This document shows positions 48,000 through 61,039 of a stretch of 64,000 bases of DNA, piece after piece; within the stretch, counting starts at the first letter, position 1; each line of letters starts with the position of its first letter. Both the position numbers and the translations under genes were made by a program. The notes beneath the pieces were generated by a model, which worked only from the letters and a program-made list of their open reading frames with translations, was not told the DNA's origin and did no database searches. The stretch is from positions 5,420,005 to 5,484,004 of the forward strand of contig LS997565.1 in assembly GCA_000469685.2 (NCBI GenBank), read 5' to 3'. Source of the stretch: Haemonchus contortus. Taxonomy: Eukaryota > Nematoda > Chromadorea > Rhabditida > Trichostrongylidae.

Positions 48000-48446
48000 A
48001 GGCAAGCTCCGCCCATTGTGGACGGGCCTCCGCTGACGTCATTTATGCTGGAGATATCTTCGACAATACCTCTCCTATATCAACTTTTTCCTGCTCTGTT
48101 GGCTTTCTCCGAACCGAGTTATAAATGTTTTCATAAAGCATTGCATTTCTGGAGAACGCCCCGCCCATCGGGGTGGTTCTCCTCAATTGGATCTAACTTA
48201 CCAATGCACACCTCTAGCCACCTTTGAACTCCAGTTTTGAAGCCGTCTTGTTACTGAATTTGAAATCATGGTCCTCAGTAGGGCTCATTTCGAGGCACGC
48301 CACGCCCATTGTGGGCGGGTCTCCGCCAAGCTGATGTGTGTTTTATACTTCTCGAGACCTGGTCCACCCATCCCACACTTGACCCGGTCTCTCCAGGCGG
48401 ATCTAAAGGAGCTATGGAATTTCGTGACAGACATACAGACAGACAG

Positions 48447-48496
<50 letters not shown>

Positions 48497-48530
48497 GGAG
48501 AGACTAAGCGCTTTATAGTAAGTAGGATGG
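48000..48530. repeat. GC-box spacer with (ACAG)n microsatellite
   Basis: This segment separates the two oppositely oriented minisatellite arrays. It has several GCCCATTGTGGGCGGG-type short palindromes (near 48,010, 48,160, 48,305) and a run of (ACAG)n at 48,435-48,497. Confidence 0.75.
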
Positions 48531-49655
48531 ACCTAGAAAGTTCAAACTTGGTAGGAGTACAGATACCGCGACGCGGACACTTATGGTAGGTGGCAAAACC
48601 GGACTCCGACCACAAGGGGCGGGGTTTGGGTGAAAATTCATAATTCTGTCCCAATGGACCTAGAAAGTTCAAACTTGGTAGGAGTACAGATACCGCGACG
48701 CGGAAACTTCTGGTGGGTGGCAAAACCGGACTCCGCCCACAAGGGGCGGGGTTTGGGTGAAAATTCATAATTCTGTCCCAATGGACCTAGAAAGTTCAAA
48801 CTTGGTAGGAGTACAGATACCGCGACGCGGAAACTTATGGTGGGTGGCAAAACCGGACTCCGCCCACAAGGGACGGGGTTTGGGTGAAAATTCATAATTC
48901 TGTCCCAATGGACCTAGAAAGTTCAAACTTGGTAGGAGTACAGACACCGTGATGGGAAAACTATGATGGGTGGTAGAACCAGACTCCGCCCACAAGGGGC
49001 GGGGTTTGGGCGAAAATTCATAATTCTGTCCCAATGGACCTAGAAAGTTCAAACTTGGTAGGAGTACAGACACCGTGATGGGAAAACTATGATGGGTGGT
49101 AGAACCAGACTCCGCCCACAAGGGGCGGGGTTTGGGCGAAAATTCATAATTCAGTCCCAATGAACCTAGAAAGTTCAAACTTGGTAGGAGTACAGACACC
49201 GTGATGGGAAACTTATGGTGGGTGGCAAAACCGAACTCCGCCCACAAGGGGCGGGGTTTGGGCGAAAATTCATAACTCATGTCACCATGGACCTAGAAAG
49301 TTCAAACTTGGTAGGAGTACAGACACCGTGATGGAAAAACTATGATGGGTGGTAGAACCAGACTTCGCCCACAAGGGGCGGAAATTCGTAAGTTCTGTCC
49401 CCATGGACCTGGAAAGTTCAAACTTGGTAGGAGTACAGACACCGCGACGGGGAAACTTACGGTGGGTGGTAGAACCAGACTCCGCTCACAAGGGGCGGGG
49501 TTTGTGCGAAAATTCGTAGCTCCTGTCCCCATGGACCTAGAAAGTTCAAACTTGGTAGGAGTACAGGCGACAGGATGGGAACACTTATGGTGGGTGGCAG
49601 GACCAGACTCCGCCCGCAGGAAGCGAGGTTTGAGCGGAAACTCATAAATCTGATA
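48531..49655 (+). repeat. Minisatellite array, nine units of about 127 bp
   Basis: Units begin ACCTAGAAAGTTCAAACTTG at 48,531, 48,658, 48,785, 48,912, 49,038, 49,164, 49,291, 49,407 and 49,535. Steps are 126-128 bp except one shortened unit of 116 bp. Adjacent units are nearly identical. Each carries ACTCCGCCCACAAGGGGCGG, a short palindrome. The long ORFs seen across it are repeat artefacts. Confidence 0.95.
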
Positions 49656-50570
49656 AAGGTCTATAAGGAAAATCAGCTCATGCGGCTCCGCCTCTCATGG
49701 CTAGAGCCCCTAGCGCGCGCGAGAGCGTGCGTAGCCGCCTGGTACTTTCTATAGCTTCTTATCAACCCCTAAGAGGTGTCTTCAGTTCCTGTCACCAAGC
49801 ATCTACATCAGTTCCAGTGGAGCCTTGTCACAGATATCACACTTCAAATCAGTGAAAAGGCTCAACGGCTTACACGACGAGCGTTATCGGAAGAGATTCT
49901 TGACTCCGGAATTTCATCAGACCTTATCTTTTGTTATTCGTCCCTGCACAAAGAATCTACAGTCCTTTTGCACCTTACATCTTACTTAAACTCACACGAC
50001 TCGTCTTCACTCATGTGCAAGCACCAGCAACGAACCATTCGCTTCTGTTTTTTGCGATCGCCATTCACGATGGACTCAGAATCCGACGAAGATGACGATG
50101 ACTGCTTTCATAGTACGCCCCGCAAGCGAGCGAGCAACTGGAAGTGGGGCTTGCTCCTTGCGTGCAACTGAATTTTGGTCGATACAGCCGGACGAGTAAT
50201 CCCCCGGCCGGCTCGCTCTTGGACTATGAAAGCAGCCCATGGGAGGAGCCGTTCAGCTGCTTTCGCAGGCTGTTTCACGTGATTGACGAGCATCTCACAT
50301 CACCTACGAAGATATCGTATTGTACCGAACAACGTAACGGACAAAGCGAATCTGCCATCTTAGCTCCCTATCAACAGATATTAATCCTTATCAGTCCTTG
50401 TCACCAACCATTTCCAGAATGTATCGGTAGTGATCGGCACCGGCACAGATCACACCGGCTCTAATGTCGCATACCTATCCTCCGATGCAAAGGAAGCTTG
50501 GGCAAGCTGACCGCAGCTGCGGCGGTACAAGGCATGGAAGACGCACTTAGGACTTTGGTTACTTGTCTCA
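49656..50570. other. Unassigned stretch with open frames
   Basis: An open stretch at 49,753-49,965 (+) could be an exon (acceptor CTATAG; ISSSGALSQISHFKSVKRL) but has no family match. A 131-codon ORF overlaps it in another frame and ends with an acidic run (MDSESDEDDDDCFHSTPRKR). The piece near 49,755-49,830 recurs in diverged form at about 50,370-50,450. A weak inverted repeat links 50,102-50,134 to 50,205-50,238. Confidence 0.25.
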
Positions 50571-51241
50571 CCCAATTGCCTAAGATTATGAATTAGTAAA
50601 GAAACCCCTTCGTTCGTGGAAAGGCAGTACCACTGATCTATGTCAATCGTGATGAACATTTCCAAATAACCTGACTGTGCAATTCCGAGTTGCATGAGCG
50701 GCTAGTCCCGAAATTGAGAAACCTGTTCTGATTTAGTGGAAACTGTTCGATTTCATCCCGGAAAAAATCTTTCCGGGGAGACTCCCCGGAAAGATTAAGG
50801 CGGATGCCATGTTGCCATCCTCATCACTAGTAAGTGATGAAAAACCATTTCGAAAATCTGCTGCACATTAATCCCCGATTCGAGAAAGGCTTTCAACCTC
50901 TTGCTGCGACAATTCCCGTGGGGAGATTTCGAGAAAGTTGAGTACTAGAACTCGGAATTGCAAAGCATTTCTGCAGTCTTTATTAGGATCAGGCGCCTTT
51001 TCGTTGAAAGTTATTCAGAAATTTCGACATCAACACTTAACAATGCGTTTTTGATTTCATTGTTGTTAACACATGGAGCCATCACCTACGCGAAAGCTTT
51101 CTGGTACTGTTAGGATGGTGTTTGGAACAAAATCCATACGAGAGTTTAGTTTGACTGCTTTAATGATGACTTTTAGGGTGCTGAAACTGGAGTAGTACTC
51201 ACCTAGCCAACTCGATGACCGGTTTGACGTGAAAATGAAAG
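50571..51241 (-). pseudogene. DEG/ENaC-family ion channel gene fragment, decayed
   Basis: On the minus strand the exon 50674-50571 (acceptor GCACAG, donor GTGAGA) encodes SGYLEMFITIDIDQWYC followed by EGVSLLIHN. This matches the conserved G..L.L.I...YC...G..I.IH segment of the degenerin/epithelial sodium channel extracellular domain. Upstream on the same strand are ADFRNGFSSLTSDEDGN near 50,850 (a relic of the DF...S...GNC motif, with Cys lost), a coding-like piece ALQFRVLVLNFLEISPREL near 50,930, and exon-like pieces at 51,241-51,199 and 51,180-51,090. The order fits the family, but frames are broken and no transmembrane segments or C-terminal half were found. It is called a pseudogene or partial gene; active exons missed by eye cannot be excluded. 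Confidence 0.45.
50766..50796. repeat. Perfect 15-bp palindrome
   Basis: AATCTTTCCGGGGAG and its exact complement are separated by one base. It lies within the broken DEG/ENaC fragment. Confidence 0.85.
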
Positions 51242-52233
51242 GTACTTGTTTTCAAAGCTATTATCAGTTATTGATTTAACTCAGTGATACGTTTCACAAC
51301 TAGCTCGTAATCATTATCACTTGGAATCTATACTTCTGTTTACGGCCTCTTCTTAACATCTGGGAAGTTTCCTTCGGTACTCTTTGGCAAAGAGCGTCAT
51401 TTCTCTTAGAACAACACATTCAAATTCTGATGGAAGAATCATTTCTCAAGAAAACGACAGACTTCTAGGACAGCTCAGTAGTGGAATGTTCCTTCTTCTG
51501 ATACTTCTATCGATATAGAGGCAATCATTCTCACAAAACCCCCTAGTAGTGTCGATGTGATGACTATAAACTGTCTTTCTTGGCACATTTGGAATGTTCA
51601 GCACTTACCTCAATCCTTCACCTCAGTCCACCGTTATTATTCTGTTCTGAACTATAGTGATACTGCAAAACCTTTGATCTTTATTCAGCTCGCGATCTAA
51701 GTTGGGATATAAATTGATTGATTCTTGCCGTTGATTCCGGCTGTAGTCTTGTCCAAACCTCTGAGCGCTCTTTTAAAAATCTTTATTTCTGCGATACCTG
51801 CTTTATAACAAATCGGTCTTAACGATGTTCAGAAAAGGCAAACTCCCCTCTTCTGAATGATTTTATTTCCTACATGTTACCCATATGAATGGTATGGGAT
51901 TATTGAAGGTGTTACCAGTTGATAACGGGAGTAACAGTTGAGTTCTTCCTCCCTGAAATGTCATTAGAGAACGAAGCTGTGCTCACCGTGCCAATCGAGG
52001 AATAGCTTGATTCGCAAATGAATGGTACTTGTTTTGAAAACTACCATGATATAATTTTCAGTAGTAAACATACCTTATCAGTCCTCAAACATTCTTAGTC
52101 GAATCCGCACTCTGTCAGCGGTCGACAAAAGACTTTCGATGTGATTAGATTGGTTGTAGATGGAAAGCTATTAGTTATATGCATTGGTCTTGCACAATAT
52201 CCCATTCATTAAAAGGGAACCTCTTCATTTCAG
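51242..52233. other. Possible duplicated minus-strand exon; otherwise empty
   Basis: The piece at about 51,985-52,030 (-) resembles 51,199-51,258 (-): both follow AACAAG, start TACC(T/A)TTCATTT and end at a GTGAG donor. They look like tandemly duplicated exons of the DEG/ENaC-like fragment. Nothing else was recognised. Confidence 0.3.
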
Positions 52234-52273
52234 GTTCTCGAAGCCTATGAAAGGTGTATTTGGACTGTACAAC

Positions 52274-52673
52274 TGTAATGGAGCTTTGTGGGCTCCGGTG
52301 TGTACGTGTGGGTAAATGGTAGATTAACTCACACTTTATTAGCGTAACAGCACAATAAGATAGGCGCCGCTCGATGACGAGGCGAACAATCCGTGTAGTA
52401 GATGAGCGGGAAAATGAACTGGTAGATGAACACGTAGGTGAACTCGTCGGTCGATTCGTCGATGAATACTCACAAAGCGACCAAGTGAACACTTATATAG
52501 GAATTCTGAGCGCGCCCAAAATTGATTGCGCGGGAGTAAACGTGTGGTCAAAAAATTGATCAACAGAGTGATCACGAACCCGAATTAGATAACAATAACA
52601 GTGCAATAACAGTTAATACAGGTGAATCGTTAGTATGGAGGAACTGTGTTGGGGTCCAGGTCCATCCTTTACA
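52274..52673 (-). repeat. 3' LTR of the Ty3/gypsy element
   Basis: It has TGTA...TACA ends and is 400 bp. It differs from the other LTR at five positions. Immediately inside is CGCCCCCTTTC, which in element sense is the purine-rich primer for plus-strand synthesis. Confidence 0.95.
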
Positions 52674-52774
52674 CGCCCCCTTTCGGGAAGCCGACCCCGA
52701 CGGCTTGTGTATCCGACAGCGATTTGTTTGCTTCATCTTGTGCGCAACTTCGTGACGTTTCTGCTTCACATCTT

Positions 52775-53551
52775 TTACATAGTAGGCTTGGAATCCTGAT
52801 GTTTTCTCTTCTCTTTTTCCACTGCGGTGACGTAATTGTTGGCGGTATTGTTGACGTTGACGTTGCGTTGGCTGGGTTTGAGTTTGAACCGCGGTAGTAC
52901 TAGCACATTTGAAGCGATGTCGGCGATCTGGTTTAAAAATATTTTACATTGCCATGGCATGAGTCTGTCTTCGCCTTTTCTGGGCTGGATTCCGAGACTT
53001 ATTGCGGGATGTTTTATCGGGATTTCTTCACCGGTGGTGCTGTAAAAGTCGACTATTCTTGCCTCGAACCCTCTTGCTGGCCCAGATAAGAACTCTGCCA
53101 TTTTTTTACAGACTGTTCCGATGAGTCTCCATTCAGATTCCCTGTTCATTTCGAACGGAGGTGGAAACAACTCCATCGTCCCGCCCCATTGAAGATGTCT
53201 TTCCACAGCATGCTGTACGAGGAGCATATGCTGTGTATTTGGAATTTCATTCGGCCACACCCAGACAAGGGCAGACGAAATACTTTGCTTTTGGAGCTGG
53301 TCCGCCAAATCTCCGAAGTGGCTGTACACAATGAATTTCACGGTTGCGGGCTCCAAAAGGTCAGTCATCACTCTGGCAAACTGTTTGGGGAGAGCGACCA
53401 TTATGGGATATCCGGGCATATCATCCGTCGACTCCGTGCTTATTTGCGATCTTCGTGCCATCGCCATTCTGTAGTAGAGCTCGATGTCATAACCCGGGTT
53501 TGTAGCGAATAACGGCGGATGCGACAATTCGACGTCCTCTTTTTCCTTCAC
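52775..53551 (-). CDS. Extra ORF between integrase and 3' LTR, 258 aa, unknown
   Basis: The ORF is intact and open for 258 codons. It has no signal peptide, transmembrane span or Cys-rich ectodomain, so it is not an envelope-like protein. It looks globular: NPGYDIELYYRMAMARR near the start, a middle VKFIVYSHFGDLADQL and VWVWPNEIPNTQHMLL, and a basic end (EKEKRKHQDSKPTM). The end of the pol ORF just upstream (from about 53,702, MANVASIALHPHWGEE) is in another frame and may be its original N-terminus, separated by a frameshift near 53,560. No family is recognised. Confidence 0.6.
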   Translation of the reverse strand: MKEKEDVELSHPPLFATNPGYDIELYYRMAMARRSQISTESTDDMPGYPIMVALPKQFARVMTDLLEPATVKFIVYSHFGDLADQLQKQSISSALVWVWPNEIPNTQHMLLVQHAVERHLQWGGTMELFPPPFEMNRESEWRLIGTVCKKMAEFLSGPARGFEARIVDFYSTTGEEIPIKHPAISLGIQPRKGEDRLMPWQCKIFLNQIADIASNVLVLPRFKLKPSQRNVNVNNTANNYVTAVEKEKRKHQDSKPTM

Positions 53552-53564
53552 GGCACAAGCGAAT

Positions 53565-55703
53565 TCATAGCAAAATTTGCTCGTGGATCGCGGTCGCTAA
53601 TCCATGAATCGTCAGATATTTTGAGTCCTTGTTCAGCAACTCTGCTTCTTTGCGTTCTTCTCCCCAGTGTGGGTGTAGCGCTATTGACGCTACGTTGGCC
53701 ATTTCAAATAGATTCTTCACTGGCTTGGACCGCGCCAGGTCACAGCGGAGCCCCGGCAAGCCAACTTGAGCTCTCGTGTTGAATATTCCGCATTGACAAG
53801 GATACAGTAGGTGGAGCGGGTCGAATCGTGGGTCTCCAACCTCGGCTCTGAAAGAAGTATGATTAGGTGATACCCTACCATCCACCTTTTTGGGTCTGCC
53901 CCTCTTAGCTCTGCGCCTATTTGTAACTACCGGTTCGTTGTCTATGCCCGGCGGCAACTTCCGGAGTTGGTCAAAGGGGATACACAGCGGGTCTTTATTC
54001 CCAGTAATGGCCGTTATTGTGGCTCTATTATCACTAACTCCCAAGACTCTGAATGGTCCGGTCCATTCATTCACTAGCTTGGGATGGCATGTGTTTCCCT
54101 TTTCGGTGGGTACCCGCATGTAGACACTGTCACCCGTTTTTAGAGGATTAGCCACCACGTTATGGTTTCTATCGTAACTTTTCTTCATGGCTTCGCGCTC
54201 TTTCTCATTCTTTTCTCGCGCATTTTGCCAGGCTATTTTCGTTCCCGCGACTACCTCTTGAACGTAGTCGTCGAAATCAACCATGTATGGTGTTACTTCA
54301 CGTTCTGGTACCGTTTCCCACGGTACCTTGGCATCAAATCCGTGCATGAGGAAGAAAGGGGATTCACCTTCACGTGGGTTGTAACCCTTTGTGAAGATCT
54401 GCCGGATACCCATGATAGATGCTAATTCAGACATCAACTTATTATCGAATTCTCCTCCTTGGTCGGAGAGAATACACTTCGGTATGCGGCATCCGTCTGC
54501 CATCCAGCGTTCGAAAAGCGTGCGCGCTATTGTTTCCGCTGATTTCGAGGCGACGGGGTATGCTCCTCCGAATTTGGTGAAGTGATCGATTACGGACAAG
54601 ATGTACTTGTTCCCGCTGGAGGTGGGTCCCATTTCCAAAAGGTCCACGCCTATCATCTCGAATGGCCGTGTTGACGATATTGGTTTCAGTGGTGGTGTCA
54701 TCTGTGACTGCGCATTGAACAGAGTGCACTTTTTACACTCTTCTGTCCACAGTCGCACGTCTCTGGTCATATTTTCCCGAAAAACTCTCTTGCTCAATTC
54801 TCGCAGCACCTTTCTGACTCCGAAATGGCCTGCTAATAGCGCAGAATGAGCATCATGGAAAACTTGCTTTCTGAAAACCTTCGGGACCACTCTCCTCACG
54901 TTTTCTTTGTCCAGGACGCACAGATATCCGTCTTGAAGCATGAAATCGGCTACTTTCATCTTCCGGATTTGATTTGGAAAGACTACCTCCTCTGAGAGCA
55001 TGCCATGCTCGAGTGCGGTAATCACCTTTCCATATATGGCATCCTGTCTGAGTTCTCGCGTCCACTCGGGTTCTTCCGTTGTGGAGGCGACTATCAACTC
55101 GTTTGGAATGCTAGTATTTTCTTCCAGAGTTGCCGCGTCTACCGCTCCTCTGCTCAGCGCGTCGGCAACCCTGTTCGCAGCTCCTTTGACATACACAAAT
55201 TTTATATTGTATGCCTGCAACTCCAGTGCCCAGCGAAGTACCCGCGCCGATAGATTCGAGCGTGTGAACAATGCTGTCAATGGTTGGTGATCCGTATAAA
55301 CATGGATGGGTAACCCGTATACAAACATATGGAATCTTCGCAATGCTGTAACTACAGCAAGTGCTTCCAAATCTGTGATGTGATAGTTGCGTTCGCTCTT
55401 ATTCAATCCCTTCGACGCGAAGAATATCGGGTGTAGGAAGTTGTCGTCCCCTTTTTGGCTCAACACTGCACCTACACCTGAGTAGCTAGCATCTGTATGG
55501 ATGCATAACGGCCTAGCTCCCGAACGCGCTCCTTCAATGTCTGGTTGTGCCAACACTGGTGTGGAAGTGAGAGCTCCTTTCATCGTTTCGAAAGCATCAG
55601 TCCGCGACTTGGTCCATTCGAATTTGGTTCCCTCCGACGTCATTTCGTGGGTGGAGCTGCGATTTTTGAAAACCGCGAAATGAATTTCCGGTAGTAGGAG
55701 CAC
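53565..55703 (-). pseudogene. pol segment: RNase H and integrase (integrase internally deleted)
   Basis: The reading frame runs for 712 codons. RNase H carries its Asp/Glu/Asp set in HTDASYSGVGAVLSQ, ITDLEALAV and YTDHQPL. The integrase zinc finger is HDAHSALLAGH...C..C, and the core has D in MIGVDLLEMGP and LSDQGGEFDN. After GYNPRE the frame passes directly to GESPFFLMHGF, skipping the segment that holds the catalytic Glu of the D,D(35)E triad and the following conserved part. The junction is near 54,370 and in frame. A C-terminal basic AKRGRPKK stretch follows. The start is not natural: this frame is joined to RT by a one-base shift near 55,650. Confidence 0.9.
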
Positions 55704-56449
55704 ATTCCTAAGAAAGTTTTCAGTTCCGAACGCGTCTGAGGCGTTGGATATTCGCGAATTGCTGAAATTTTCTTGGGATCCGCGTGCAGTCCGTCTCTGT
55801 CTAGGACATGCCCCAAAAACTCAACCTTGGGTTCCATGAGTATGCACTTTTTGGGATTGAGCTTCAATTTCGCCGAACGTAGTCTTTCGAGAACTTTCCC
55901 TAGCACTACCATATGGCGCTCCTTGGTTGCGGTAGCTACGATGATGTCATCAAGGTAGCACGAGACTTCATCTCCTTGCAATGAATGGAGCACCGAGTGC
56001 ATGAGCCTCTGGAATGCTGCTGGTGACGAAGCTAGTCCAAAAGGTAAAACTTTGAACTGGTATAGGCCCTCAGTTGTTGCGAACGCGCTTTTCTCTTTTG
56101 CGCCGTCCGCCAAATTCATTTGCCAATATCCCGACGACAAATCCAGAGTTGAAAACCAACTTTTCCCCTTAAGGTTTTGTAAGATGGTGTCGATCGTCGG
56201 AAGGGGATGGCTGTCTATATGAGTGACCTGGTTCACTTTCCTATAGTGGACGCATAGACGTAATGAGCCATCTTTCTTGCGTACAAGTACTATGGGTGAA
56301 GACCATGGAGAACTCCTCGGTTCGATGATATTACGGTCTTGAAGATCCATCAAGATCTTCCGTGATTCCGCTCTTGCTGCGAGTGGTACAGGTCTCGCTT
56401 TTTGCTTTATTGGTTTTGCAGAGCCAGTCTGGATATCATGTACCACCAA
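55640..56449 (-). pseudogene. pol segment: reverse transcriptase
   Basis: The segment has the Ty3/gypsy RT blocks in order: IIEPRSSPWSSPIVLVRKKD, LCVHYRKVN, FSTLDLSSGYWQ, FKVLPFGLASSPAAFQRLM, CYLDDIIVA (catalytic YLDD intact), LNPKKC, EFLGHVL and FLGMCSYYRKFI. It is in frame with the protease ORF upstream and is cut from it only by TAA at 56,456-56,458. It ends at a frameshift after KIAAPPTK. Confidence 0.92.
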
Positions 56450-56455
56450 ATGCGT

Positions 56456-57421
56456 TTACGTTAGCTCCTGATCTGTCACCGCAAACACATCTTGAAAATC
56501 TCTCACGTTGTTCTCCAACAATTCACACCAGCTTCCTTCAGACTTGTTCTGCTGCAGTAATCCCATTAGGACTGTCCAGCGGTCACTAATTGGAGCGCTC
56601 GTGCGTTCAAGCATGTTTGCGCAATGCATGGGTGACTTTTCGATAATCACCCTTTGGTCCCAACAACCAATCTTTTCCCCTGCTTGGAATACCTTGGCTT
56701 CGTCTGTTATATTGGTGACAGGTATGCTCAAGGTTTGCCCTGACCTGCAAACAGCATGGGGTATTAGGTCGCAGTCAGACCACAAAATCTGCGTGGATTT
56801 GGAGGGTATGCCGCTTATTGAAACGTGCTTGGTTTCACCCGGTTTCAAGTACACTCTCGCGGCTATGGTAGCGCTGACTGGCTTGGCTACCTCCTTTTCC
56901 ACCAGCTTCTTTACTTTCACCCTTTCACATGGGAAGCTTTTTGATGGACTTTTGCTCGATTTACTCTTCGGAAGGGGAGCGGTCTGAGTGGCGGAAGCCC
57001 GCTTCTCAGAATCACTGGACAGCGTCTGAACGCTCACAGAGTTTCGTTTCATCTCTGCAGCTGGCTTCAGCAACGCTTGTAACCCGGTTGTACGTAGTAC
57101 GTTTGTCCCCAGTACGATTGTGTTGTCGTTCCCTCGTCTCACGAAAAATACTACTCGTCGTGAGGGTTCTTGTTGCAGTGCAAAACTGAGTCTCACAGCA
57201 CCCTTGAATGCCATTTTGCGACCAGAAGCATCGTAGATGTTTATCTTGTCATCCACTTTTACTTCCTCTACGTCTGCATCAAGGTCAAAACCCGACTTGG
57301 CTGCCTCCAGCAGCACTTGCAATGGCAAAATGCTTACTTGGGATCCTGTATCCACCAAGGCTTTCTTAGTAAACCCTAAGAGTTGCACGTTGCACAGGGT
57401 TTTACTGCCAAATATCTCATT
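56456..57421 (-). pseudogene. pol segment: aspartic protease and linker
   Basis: The protease active site is KKALVDTGSQVSILPL at about residues 7-22 of the ATG-initiated part (57,388). The open frame reaches back to a TAG at 57,422-57,424 and is the same frame as gag. A flap-like hydrophobic stretch (VVFFVRRGNDNTIVLGTNVL) follows, then a Lys/Ser-rich linker to RT. It stops at TAA just before the RT part. Confidence 0.88.
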
Positions 57422-57517
57422 CTAACGCTGTCGCGTCCCTGTGGCACGGCAAGACCAGTTTTCCAGGAGGGTAGTGAAAGTGCGTTTAGACTGTTCCATA
57501 CGGGACCTATCTGCCGA

Positions 57518-59350
<1,833 letters not shown>

Positions 59351-59659
59351 CTACTGATTCGATACTACCTTTTCAGTATCGAATTCTATCCTCTGAGTTC
59401 GATGGAACAATTGAGGTAGTCTCAGTAGTCCTGCAAAGAAAACAATTTTTTTTTGCGCAGCGGTCTGCCTTGCAAAAATCGTTTTCTTCTGTCCCACAGG
59501 GTGCACTGACAGATTTCTGCACAGCGCAACTTGTAGGGGCTGCCCGTCTAGCAGCTTGTCGAGCCCGCCGCTCTATCAACGGCCCTACGGCTCGCTAAAG
59601 GCTTTTCGGAAACCTGGGGACTCCCCGGCTTCTTACTGCCCTAAACCTACCTTATTGAC

Positions 59660-59683
59660 CGAGCCAAATCGGTTCGGCCCCCA
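59660..59683 (-). promoter_or_regulatory. Primer-binding site of the LTR element
   Basis: In element sense the sequence right after the 5' LTR is TGGGGGCCGAACCGATTTGG, starting with the TGG that pairs with a tRNA CCA end. The first seven bases fit a tRNA-Pro end, but the rest does not match the one I know, so the primer tRNA is not assigned. Confidence 0.75.
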
Positions 59684-60083
59684 TGTAATGGAGCTTTGTG
59701 GGCTCCGGTGTGTACGTGTGGGTAAATGGTAGATTAACTCACACTTTATTGGCGTAACAGCACAATAAGATAGGCGCCGCTCGATGACGAGGCGAACAAT
59801 CCGTGAAGTAGATGAGCGGGAAAATGAACTGGTAGATGAACACGTAGATGAACTCGTCGGTCGATTCGTCGATGAATACTCACAAAGCGACCAAGTGAAC
59901 ACTTATATAGGAATTCTGAGCGCGCCCAAAATTGATTGCGCGGGAGTAAACGTGTGGTCAAAAAATTTATCAACAGAGTGATCACGAACCCGAATTATAT
60001 AACAATAACAGTGCAATAACAGTTAATACAGGTGAATCGTTAGTATGGAGGAACTGTGTTGGGGTCCAGGTCCATCCTTTACA
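59684..60083 (-). repeat. 5' LTR of the Ty3/gypsy element
   Basis: It is 400 bp with TGTA...TACA ends and is identical to the 3' LTR except at five positions. It would carry the element's promoter; no TATA box is called. Confidence 0.95.
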
Positions 60084-61039
60084 CAACGAATTACACCCGC
60101 TTATCGATACACCATTCAGAACGAGAAGTCTCGAACAGGACGTATTTTTCGTGATATTACGGTTGCAAAGGTCCGTTTGACTTCTGTACTTTGTAAGTGC
60201 TTCGATATTACCGGTAAAAATTTCTGGGGGGCGTTTTTTAGAACAGAAGACTTACTATTTTTTGAAAATTTTCGTCACTTCGAGACATGAAGACTTTATT
60301 TTTATAGTATAGCTTTATAGTTTTATTTTTACATTAGTCGTTGCCATTTCACTGGTTTTTCTTAATGAGCGGCGTGGCATAATGCCTGAACAGGATGCAG
60401 CACAATGAGCCAACTAACTAGGGCAACATGCAGTCACCAAGACAACTAGATAGGAATCGTCGCGTGTTGTGACTGTTCTGTGCGTACGGTACGCGCCTGT
60501 CTTTTGTGGACAACGTGACTAATTCTATAATGTCCAGATACATTAGCCTATCCGAGGTGGTGAACCTATTCTTGTCGTCGCAGTCTGGTCAAAAGCGCCA
60601 GTCTGGCTTTAGGTTCAGACCGGCTGGAAATAGATCAACTAATACTCCTTCAAGGTTGCTTAGTCTTGATCAGCTCCAGAAACCACTTTGCCCATTCGAC
60701 ACATGCGAGTCGAGCTTCTTTATGGCTCGGGGTTATTTACATCGGTATCCATTGGCATACAACGACAGTGTGGTATATTAATTCCTCACCAGACTCAAGC
60801 TAATTAAACAGTCTCTTTTTCCATTTTTTAGGGAGTATTTTTTGGGAATTGCTTAAGTTTAGTTCGCAACAATATTCGCAGAATCCTCACAGTATCCGCT
60901 TTTCAGCTTTTCGTTAATCTGCATAGTATTATAATGACTCTTCTTGGAGTTGTCAAAAGAAATAGCAAATTCAAATTCATTTATTGCAAGCAATGTGTTT
61001 TGTTTTTTGTTTTTTTTTTCGAGGTTTCGAATTATTTCT

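Noticed and set aside
48435..48497. Possible CRISPR-like periodic repeat
   Set aside because: It is a simple (ACAG)n microsatellite with no spacers, in a eukaryotic genome.
48412..49280. Long ORFs with repeated NYEFSPKPRPLWAES-type units
   Set aside because: They are translations of the 127-bp minisatellite; the unit length allows open frames in several directions and there is no start, splice or family evidence.
52374..52559. ORFs within the LTRs (both strands)
   Set aside because: They are duplicated in both LTRs and are a by-product of LTR sequence; no gag or host motif.
53519..57425. Plus-strand ORFs opposite the LTR element's pol
   Set aside because: They are shadows of the minus-strand protease, RT and integrase frames.
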